Shown here piece by piece: positions 7,845 to 14,771 of a DNA stretch of 25,179 bases. This DNA comes from JAJDGF01 sp031549325 (GTDB taxonomy: Bacteria > Bacillota > Clostridia > Christensenellales > Aristaeellaceae), in the NCBI GenBank assembly GCA_031549325.1, contig JAVBQA010000081.1, forward strand, positions 1 through 25,179. The letters are read 5' to 3'. Under the pieces are notes generated by a model. It was not told where the DNA came from, searched no databases, and saw only the letters and a program-made list of their open reading frames with translations. The translations under genes were made by a program, and so were the position numbers. Position 1 is the stretch's first letter; each line of letters starts with the position of its first letter.

Positions 7845-7854
7845 CGTGTATTAT
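7826..7854 (+). promoter_or_regulatory. Promoter for the large glycosyltransferase gene
   Basis: TTGACG (7826-7831) and TATTAT (7849-7854) are separated by exactly 17 bp: five of six matches in each hexamer. The predicted leader is roughly 55 bases. The -35 lies in the loop of the terminator hairpin at 7817-7843, so the two signals overlap. Confidence 0.65.
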
Positions 7855-7918
7855 AAGTAGGAATTTCGTGCATGATCGTCCGTGAGGGACCCGACAAACC
7901 AGAAAGCGCGGTATCACC

Positions 7919-10900
7919 ATGAAAAAAACGCTGGCGCTCGTGTGCCTGATGCTGATGTTGCTGCCAGGCATTGCCCGGGCGGAGAACCTGATTTTGAACG
8001 GCGGCTTTGAGGAGCTCGGCGACGACGGGCTGCCCGTGTACTGGGAGCACAGCGCCTGGATGGCCGGCGTGGACTATACCATGTACGCCGTGTCGAACGT
8101 GAGCAACGCGGGGCAAAACGCCGCGCTGATCGTGTCCGACAAGCCCAATGACGCCAGGTTCATCCAAACCGTGCCCGTCGAGCCCAACACCACCTACCAG
8201 ATCAGCTGCATGGTGCGAGCCGAGGGCATTGACCCGGAGAAGAGCGGCGCGGGCATCTCGGTGCAGGACACGTTTGTTTCCTCCGAATACGCATACGACA
8301 CGGGCAATGGCTGGGTGAAACTGGTTCTGACCGGCACCACCGGCGAACACCAGAGCGAGATGAGCGTCATGGCGCGCGTCGGCGGCTATGGCTCGCTGAA
8401 CACAGGCAGCGCCTGGTTCGACGAGTTCAGCATGGAGCGCGTTGAGAACGCCATGCTGGATGAGGTTCCGGTCAGCTTTGCCACGCTGCCGCCCGCCAAT
8501 GCCGAAGCGGGCCATGAGGCCGATTCCGCAACAGAAGGGCTGCTGCCGCGCTTCGGCGACATCGCGTTCCTGCTGGTGCTGGGCGCGCTGTTTGTGTTGC
8601 TGTGCATGCTGATGCTCATGGGCGTGGGGCGCGGCGGCCTGGACCTCAACCAGAAGGGAGGCACCGGCCGCGACAAGCTGTTCTGGATTCTGATGATCGC
8701 GCTTCTCGTCCGGCTGATCCTCTCGGCGCTCGTGCGCGGCTACGGCGTGGACATGACCGACTTCGAGCTGTGGGGCGAGCGCGTGGCGCTGGTCGGGCCG
8801 GATCGGTTCTATGCGCCCGACTACTTCTGCGATTACCCGCCGGGCTACCTGTATGTGCTGGGGGCGCTGGAGGGCCTGCGGGAGCTGCTGCGCATCCCGT
8901 TCGACTCGCAGCTGCACTGGGTGCTGATCAAGCTGGTGCCGGTGGCGCTGGATATCTTGGGCGCCGCGCTGCTGTTTAAGGTCGCCAAAAAGCTCACCGG
9001 CCAGACCACCGCGCTGATGCTGGCAGCGTTCTATGCGTTCAATCCCGCCGCCATTCTGAACTCGGCGGGCTGGGGCCAGATCGACGCCGTGCTGGCGACG
9101 CTGCTGATGCTGTCCATCTATCTGGTCATGAAGGGCAAGTGGATATGGGCGCTGCCCGTGTTCGGCGTGGCGGTGCTGATGAAACCGCAGGCGCTGATGT
9201 TCGGCCCACTGGGGCTGCTGGCGGCGGTGATGGCGGTCGTCAACAGCGAGAACAGGGGCAAGGCGTTGCGCCAGGTGCTGCTGGGCATTCTGCTGATGCT
9301 CGCCGTGATGGCGGGGATGTGCCTGCCGTTTGTTTCTTCACTGAACCCGGGCTACGCGACCGACCCGGATTTCATGACCGTCAACCCGCTGTTTTGGGTG
9401 ATCCGGCTGTTCGGGCAGACGCTGAGCTCCTATAGCTATCTGAGCGTGAACGCCTGCAACGTGTGGACGCTGCTCGACATGAATTGGTCTGCGATCGACG
9501 AAAACATGACCTTGGGGATCTTCGGCTGGCTGATGATGGGGCTGAGCTACGTCTATGCGGGTTACCTTTATCTGCGCTCGAAGGATGTGAACAAGCTGCC
9601 GCTGGTCTGTGCGCTGGCGCTGACGCTCATCTTCTGCCTGGGGCCCAAGATGCACGAGCGATACCTGTTCCCGGTGTTGTTGCTGCTGCTCTTCGCTTAC
9701 ATGGAGGACATGGACGTTCGGCTGCTGATCGGGTTTGTGGTGCTCAGCTTCACCCAGTTCATCAACGCCGCGCTGGTGCTGAGATCCGACCACCTGCAGT
9801 CCAGCGAACAAATCCTGAACGCGGCCATCTCGCTGCTGAATCTGCTGTCCGCCGGGCTGCTCTCCTGGACGGGCTGGGATCTGTGCGCGCGCAGCCGCTC
9901 GATCGTGATCACGCGGGTGTATCAGTCCCCGGGCCAGCGCCCCAGCCCCGCCCAGGAGATGCGGCGCGGGCGATTCATCGACAACACCTTCAAACCCAGG
10001 GATTACCGGTTGAACATGCGCCTGCGTGACTGGGCGTTGATGCTGGTTTTGACCGGGCTTTCCGCCGTGCTGCTGCTGACGGGCCTGGGCGATCGTGTGG
10101 CGCCGGTGACCGAGTGGACGAGCAGCGCGCCGGGCGAGCAGGTCACCTTTGACCTCGGAGAAGTGCAGCCGTTCCATATGGCGTACTACGGCGGCATCTC
10201 GGATGTGAACTTCAAGGTGCAGGTGTCGGATGACAACGAGGTCTGGTCCAAGGAGTACTACGCGCTGTACAACGACGGTCAGGTGTTCCGCTGGATGTGG
10301 TACCGCCCTCATGTGGAGGATCCGGACAGCGACGAAGGCTATTCGCCGCTGGAGGGAGACGACGCGGGCACGGGCGGCGAGTACGGCGAGTTTCCGCTGA
10401 TCACGGCGCGCTACATCAGGCTCACCATGTCCGCCCGGGGCGCCAGCCTGTTCGAGGTGGCATTCCAGGGCCCGGACGGCGCGGTGCTGCCCATCTCCGC
10501 CATCCACACCGCCGGCGCGCGGAGCGAGGGCGCCAAGGACGCCAAGCTGCTGATCGACGAACAAAACACCGTGCCGCTGAAGCCATCCTACATGAGCGGC
10601 ACCTATTTCGACGAGATCTATCACGCGCGCACAGCCTATGAGAACATCCATGGCCTGCACAGCCTGGAGTACACGCACCCGCCGCTCGGGAAGCTGCTGA
10701 TCGCCGTCGGCATCCAGCTGTTTGGCATGAACCCGTTTGGCTGGCGGTTTATGGGCGCGCTGTTCGGCATTTTGATGGTGCCGCTGATGTACCTGCTGGC
10801 CAAGCAGTTGCTGAAGCGGTCGAGCTTCGCGTTCATCGCCTCGTTCCTGATGGCCGTGGACTGCATGCACTTCACCCAGACCCGCATCGCCACCATCGAT

Positions 10901-11929
10901 TCGTTCGCGGTGTTCTTCATTATGCTGATGTACCTGTTCATGCTGCGCTACATGCAAATGAGCTTCTATCACCAAAAGCTGTGGCGCACGCTGATCCCGC
11001 TGGGGCTGTGCGGCATCACGATGGGGCTGGGCATCGCCACCAAGTGGATCGACATCTACGCCGCCGCAGGGCTGGCCGTGCTATTCTTCATTTCGCTAGG
11101 CACGCGCTACAGGGAGCACCGCTACGTGCGCGCTCACATGCCCGACTTTGAGGACGGCCGAAAGCGCATCGCCACCCGCGTCAGCCGGCAGTTCGGGAAC
11201 AACACATCGGTCACCCTGGTTTGGTGCGTGATGTTCTTCCTGGTGATCCCGGCGCTGATCTACTACTTCTCGTACTACTGGCAGCTCACGCCCGACGGCG
11301 CCTTCAATCTCCCCGGGGTTTGGAAAACCCAGCTGAGCATGTTCAGCTACCACAGGGGGTTGTCCTATGACACCCACCTGTTCAAGTCCCCCTGGTATCA
11401 GTGGCCGGTGATCGCCTGGCCTATGTGGTATTACACGGGCAGGGACTATCTGCAGAGCAGCATCGTGTCCTCGATCTCATGCATGGGCAACCCGGTGGTG
11501 TTCTGGGGCGGGTTTGTGGCCATGGTGATCGTGCTCGGCCGGCTGGCGTGGCACGCCTTGGCCGGCGTCATCAATGCGCTGGCGCGCTTCCTCAGCGGCG
11601 CCGAGGTGCTGCCCCAGGGCACGCTGGACCGGCGCTGGATGTTCGTGGGGCTCGCGTTCCTGTCGCAGTATCTGCCGTGGGTGCTGGTTCCAAGGTCCAC
11701 GTTTATGTATCACTACTTCGCCTCGGTGCCGTTCATCATCCTGGCCACCGCGCTGATGTTCGAGTGGATGCGCAAGAAGAGCGTGCTGGCGTTCAAGCTC
11801 ACATCCATGATCTACTGCGTGGCGGCGCTGCTGCTGTTCGCGTTTTTCTACCCGATCTGCTCGGGAATCGAGATCCCGCGCTGGTACGCGCAGAATTTGC
11901 GATGGTTCCATTGGATCAATTACAACTGA
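7919..11929 (+). CDS. Double GT-C membrane glycosyltransferase: Gpi18-like module fused to PMT-type protein O-mannosyltransferase
   Basis: A 1336-residue protein, in order: signal peptide (1-21, ends GIARA-E); lectin-like carbohydrate-binding beta domain (about 22-180, NLILNGGFEE start); a polytopic module (about 213-655) with acidic loop VDMTDFELW (278-285), DYPPGY (305-310), GWGQIDA (384-390), MKPQA (421-425) and KMHERYLFP (577-585), the pattern of Gpi18-related mannosyltransferases (COG5542); one more membrane segment (704-722); a discoidin/F5-8C-like domain (about 725-865); and a second polytopic module (about 890-1336) with FDEIYHARTAYE (catalytic-type D898-E899), THPPLGK (919-925) and C-terminal TFMYHYFASVPF, the pattern of PMT protein O-mannosyltransferases (GT39, COG1928). 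Such enzymes use polyprenyl-phosphate sugars and act outside the membrane. The sugar and targets are not deducible. The ribosome site is weak (no AGGAGG near ATG 7919). It is a single-gene unit placed between yraN and comM. Confidence 0.88.
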   Translation: MKKTLALVCLMLMLLPGIARAENLILNGGFEELGDDGLPVYWEHSAWMAGVDYTMYAVSNVSNAGQNAALIVSDKPNDARFIQTVPVEPNTTYQISCMVRAEGIDPEKSGAGISVQDTFVSSEYAYDTGNGWVKLVLTGTTGEHQSEMSVMARVGGYGSLNTGSAWFDEFSMERVENAMLDEVPVSFATLPPANAEAGHEADSATEGLLPRFGDIAFLLVLGALFVLLCMLMLMGVGRGGLDLNQKGGTGRDKLFWILMIALLVRLILSALVRGYGVDMTDFELWGERVALVGPDRFYAPDYFCDYPPGYLYVLGALEGLRELLRIPFDSQLHWVLIKLVPVALDILGAALLFKVAKKLTGQTTALMLAAFYAFNPAAILNSAGWGQIDAVLATLLMLSIYLVMKGKWIWALPVFGVAVLMKPQALMFGPLGLLAAVMAVVNSENRGKALRQVLLGILLMLAVMAGMCLPFVSSLNPGYATDPDFMTVNPLFWVIRLFGQTLSSYSYLSVNACNVWTLLDMNWSAIDENMTLGIFGWLMMGLSYVYAGYLYLRSKDVNKLPLVCALALTLIFCLGPKMHERYLFPVLLLLLFAYMEDMDVRLLIGFVVLSFTQFINAALVLRSDHLQSSEQILNAAISLLNLLSAGLLSWTGWDLCARSRSIVITRVYQSPGQRPSPAQEMRRGRFIDNTFKPRDYRLNMRLRDWALMLVLTGLSAVLLLTGLGDRVAPVTEWTSSAPGEQVTFDLGEVQPFHMAYYGGISDVNFKVQVSDDNEVWSKEYYALYNDGQVFRWMWYRPHVEDPDSDEGYSPLEGDDAGTGGEYGEFPLITARYIRLTMSARGASLFEVAFQGPDGAVLPISAIHTAGARSEGAKDAKLLIDEQNTVPLKPSYMSGTYFDEIYHARTAYENIHGLHSLEYTHPPLGKLLIAVGIQLFGMNPFGWRFMGALFGILMVPLMYLLAKQLLKRSSFAFIASFLMAVDCMHFTQTRIATIDSFAVFFIMLMYLFMLRYMQMSFYHQKLWRTLIPLGLCGITMGLGIATKWIDIYAAAGLAVLFFISLGTRYREHRYVRAHMPDFEDGRKRIATRVSRQFGNNTSVTLVWCVMFFLVIPALIYYFSYYWQLTPDGAFNLPGVWKTQLSMFSYHRGLSYDTHLFKSPWYQWPVIAWPMWYYTGRDYLQSSIVSSISCMGNPVVFWGGFVAMVIVLGRLAWHALAGVINALARFLSGAEVLPQGTLDRRWMFVGLAFLSQYLPWVLVPRSTFMYHYFASVPFIILATALMFEWMRKKSVLAFKLTSMIYCVAALLLFAFFYPICSGIEIPRWYAQNLRWFHWINYN

Positions 11930-11998
11930 TGTGTAAGGGCTGGCGAGCCGTGATTGCCGCGACAGAACCGGGTCTTTGGCGGGCCGCTGTGCCCGCGG

Positions 11999-12017
11999 GG
12001 GCGCATGGTGTGCGCCC
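11999..12017. repeat. REP-like palindrome before comM, copy B
   Basis: GGGCGCA (11999-12005) and TGCGCCC (12011-12017) with loop TGGTG. It is nearly the same 19-bp sequence as the hairpin at 4024-4042. It sits in a 156-bp spacer between the glycosyltransferase stop and the comM start that has no convincing promoter or gene. It could double as a weak terminator, though no T-tract follows. Confidence 0.5.
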
Positions 12018-12085
12018 AAGCCCCAAAATCCCGCGAAATTGGTCTAATCTGTGTAGCATTCACATATGAAGAAAGGGGTATGCCA

Positions 12086-13615
12086 GTGCTTGCCACGGTG
12101 CTGAGCTACGGCCTGATGGGCATCGACGGGTTCCAGGTGATGGTCGAGGTCAACGTGTCGCCCGGGCTGCCCGCATTCGAGGTGGTCGGGCTGCCCGACG
12201 CCGCCGTCAAAGAATCGCGGGAGCGGGTGCGCACCGCGCTGAAGAACAGCGGTTTTGGCTTCCCGGATGACCGGATCACGGTGAACCTTGCCCCCGCCGA
12301 CCTGAAGAAGGAAGGCCCTGTGTTCGACTTGCCCATTGCCATTGGGGTGATCGCGGCCGAAGGACGGCTGCCGCTTGCCGCGCTGTCCGGCGTGGCGGTG
12401 GTGGGAGAGCTGTCGCTGGACGGCTCCATCCGGCCCATGCGGGGCGCGCTGCCGATTGCCATCAGCGCGCGCGAGCAGGGCGTGAAGGCCATTGTCCTGC
12501 CCCGAGCCAGCGCCGCTGAAGTGGCGTGTGTCGAGGGGATCGAAGTGTTGCCCGCCTGCCATCTGCGGGACGTGGCCTTGCACTTTCGGGGGGACAAGTT
12601 GCTGGAGCCCCAACCCAAGACCAGGTACCGGGAGCTGCTGCGCGAGCGCCAGCCGCAGGCCGATTTCAGCTTTGTCAAAGGCCAGAAGAGCGCCAAGCGG
12701 GCGCTAGAGATTGCCGCCGCTGGCGGGCACAACGTGCTGATGATCGGGCCGCCCGGCTCGGGCAAGACGCTTCTGAGTTCCTGCGTGCCGGGCATCCTGC
12801 CCGAGATGAGTTTTGAGGAAGCGCTAGAAGCCACGCGCATCCATTCCATTGCGGGCTCGGTTCCCGAAACCGGGCTGTTGGCCGAGCGGCCGTTCCGGTC
12901 GCCGCACCACACCGCCTCACCCGCGTCCATGGTGGGCGGCGGGGTCAGCGCGCTGCCGGGTGAGATCAGCAAAGCGCACCACGGCGTGCTGTTTCTGGAC
13001 GAGTTGCCCGAGTACCGCCGCGACGTGCTGGAGGTGCTGCGCCAGCCCATGGAGGATGGCAAAGTGACCGTCACCCGAGTGGGCGCGCAGATGACCTACC
13101 CCAGCGCGTTCATGCTGATCTGCTCCATGAATCCCTGCCCCTGCGGGCATTACGGGTCGCGCGCCGGCCAGTGCCGCTGCACGCCCGCGCAGATCCGGCG
13201 CTATTTGAACAAGATTTCCGGACCGCTGCTCGACAGGATCGACATGCACATTGAGGTCGAAAACATTCCGGCGGAGCGGTTGGCGGGCGTTGCGGGCGAG
13301 GAGGCTTCAAGCGCCGTGCGCGAGCGGGTAGAGCAAGCCCGCGCGGTGCAGCGCGAGCGCTATTCGGGCCAGGCCGTCAGCTGCAACGCGCGGCTAAACG
13401 CCAAGACGCTGAACCGCTTCTGCCCAATGACGCCGGAGGCGGAGGACACGCTAAAACAGGCCTCCGAGGCCATGGGACTCAGCAACCGCGCCTACACCCG
13501 CATTCTGAAGCTGGGGAGAACCATCGCGGATCTCGCGGGGGGTGGCGCGATCCAGACCGATCACATCCTGGAAGCCGTGCAATACAGAACGCTTGACCGA
13601 AAATACTGGGGATAA
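12086..13615 (+). CDS. comM: Mg-chelatase-like AAA+ ATPase ComM/YifB
   Basis: Hexameric AAA+ helicase that promotes branch migration during recombination of incoming DNA in natural transformation. The 509-residue protein has the N-terminal LonC-like domain (GLPAFEVVGLPD, then NLAPADLKKEG), Walker A GPPGSGKT (221-228), Walker B VLFLDELPE (301-309), a cysteine-rich CSMNPCPCG...GQCRC insert (346-365) and SGPLLDRIDMHIEV. I choose GTG 12086, giving MLATVLSYGLMGIDG: AAAGGGG lies seven bases upstream and the N-terminus then matches clostridial homologues. ATG 12080 sits directly against the ribosome site and adds two residues. It is followed by dprA after 22 bp, a functional pair for processing single-stranded DNA. 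Confidence 0.96.
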   Translation: MLATVLSYGLMGIDGFQVMVEVNVSPGLPAFEVVGLPDAAVKESRERVRTALKNSGFGFPDDRITVNLAPADLKKEGPVFDLPIAIGVIAAEGRLPLAALSGVAVVGELSLDGSIRPMRGALPIAISAREQGVKAIVLPRASAAEVACVEGIEVLPACHLRDVALHFRGDKLLEPQPKTRYRELLRERQPQADFSFVKGQKSAKRALEIAAAGGHNVLMIGPPGSGKTLLSSCVPGILPEMSFEEALEATRIHSIAGSVPETGLLAERPFRSPHHTASPASMVGGGVSALPGEISKAHHGVLFLDELPEYRRDVLEVLRQPMEDGKVTVTRVGAQMTYPSAFMLICSMNPCPCGHYGSRAGQCRCTPAQIRRYLNKISGPLLDRIDMHIEVENIPAERLAGVAGEEASSAVRERVEQARAVQRERYSGQAVSCNARLNAKTLNRFCPMTPEAEDTLKQASEAMGLSNRAYTRILKLGRTIADLAGGGAIQTDHILEAVQYRTLDRKYWG

Positions 13616-13637
13616 AGAGTAAAGAGGAACGCAGCGC

Positions 13638-14729
13638 ATGGATTACACCGCCATGGATCAATACTGGATCTGGCTGTCCAGCGTGGAAGGCTTGGGGCCA
13701 AAGCGGTTTTACCAGCTGATGAGCGAGTACGAGGACGCCCGCAGCGTGTGGGACAATGTGGGCGAGCAGATGCGCTTTCTCGGGAAGCAGACCTATCAGA
13801 ACCTGCTGAGCGCGCGCACCGAGCAGTACCTATATTCACTGTTTGCCACGCTCGACCAGAAGGGCATCCGCGCCATCTCGCGGCTGAGCGACTTCTATCC
13901 TTCCAGGCTGACCGATATTTACGACCCGCCGCCCGTGCTGTACACAAAGGGCGATCCCTCGCTTTTGAGCGAGGAGAGACTGTTCGCGGTGGTGGGCACC
14001 AGACGGCCCACCCACGACGGCAAGCGCGCCGCGTATGAGATTTCCGAGGGCTTGGCGAGGCAGGGCGTGACGGTGGTCTCGGGCATGGCGCGGGGCATTG
14101 ACACCTGTGCGCACACGGGGGCGCTGAGGCCCGAGGACGGCAGGACCGTGGCGGTGCTCGGGTGCGGGGTGGACGTGGTTTACCCGCCTGAGAATGACAA
14201 GCTGGAGCGAGAGATTCTGGATCGGGGCGGCTGCGTGGTTTCGGAGTACACGCCGGGCGCCCAGCCCCTTCCGGGCAATTTCCCGCAGAGGAACCGGATC
14301 ATCTCCGGGCTGTGCCCAGGCGCTCTGATTGTAGAAGCAGCGCCCGGCAGCGGCGCGATGATCACCGCCAATCTGGCGCTGGATCAGAACCGGGACGTGT
14401 TCGTGGTGCCCGGCTCGATCTACTCCAACCTCAGCATTGAGCCCAACCGCCTGTTGCTGACCGGGGCGGCCCCGGTGCTCTCCGCGTGGGACATCCTGGA
14501 GCATTATCGCTGGGCCGAGCGCTCAGACCCCGGCGCGAAGAAAGAGCAGGTAAGCTTGACCGACGAGGAGCGCGCCATCGTGGAGCCGCTGTTGTCCGAG
14601 GCGCTGTCCTTCGATGAAATCGCCCAAAAGGTTGAGTTTCCGAGCAACAGACTGAATTCGCTCTTGACAATGCTCGAATTGCGCGGAATAATAAGCAAGG
14701 TACCCGGCGGGTACTACAGGGCAAAATGA
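13638..14729 (+). CDS. dprA: DNA-processing protein DprA (Smf)
   Basis: Binds incoming single-stranded DNA and loads RecA during transformation. The 363-residue protein has an N-terminal SAM/HhH-like domain, a Rossmann-like DprA core with VVGTRRPT (118-125), SGMARGIDTCAH (148-159), VAVLGCGVDVVYP (171-183) and GNFPQRNRIISGL (213-225), and a C-terminal winged-helix (about 315-363, LSFDEIAQKVEF...LLTMLELRGIISKVPGGYY). The core is intact. GAGGA lies nine bases before ATG 13638. It is the distal partner of comM and precedes topA as in Bacillus. Many non-transformable bacteria keep dprA and comM, so competence cannot be concluded from these two genes. Confidence 0.97.
   Translation: MDYTAMDQYWIWLSSVEGLGPKRFYQLMSEYEDARSVWDNVGEQMRFLGKQTYQNLLSARTEQYLYSLFATLDQKGIRAISRLSDFYPSRLTDIYDPPPVLYTKGDPSLLSEERLFAVVGTRRPTHDGKRAAYEISEGLARQGVTVVSGMARGIDTCAHTGALRPEDGRTVAVLGCGVDVVYPPENDKLEREILDRGGCVVSEYTPGAQPLPGNFPQRNRIISGLCPGALIVEAAPGSGAMITANLALDQNRDVFVVPGSIYSNLSIEPNRLLLTGAAPVLSAWDILEHYRWAERSDPGAKKEQVSLTDEERAIVEPLLSEALSFDEIAQKVEFPSNRLNSLLTMLELRGIISKVPGGYYRAK
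14664..14692 (+). promoter_or_regulatory. Candidate topA promoter inside the 3' end of dprA
   Basis: A perfect TTGACA (14664-14669) and AATAAT (14687-14692, five of six) with 17-bp spacing, within the winged-helix codons of dprA and about 80 bp before the topA start. It would give topA-trmFO-hslVU a transcript of their own. Being within codons, the match could be chance. Confidence 0.5.
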
Positions 14730-14771
14730 ATCACAGGCCGTCACAGCCAAACACCATATGGAGGAACATCA

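Noticed and set aside
9338..10975. 545-codon minus-strand open frame opposite the large glycosyltransferase
   Set aside because: Shadow of a gene whose motifs and membrane pattern are clear. The antisense product has a low-complexity His/Gln/Arg composition.
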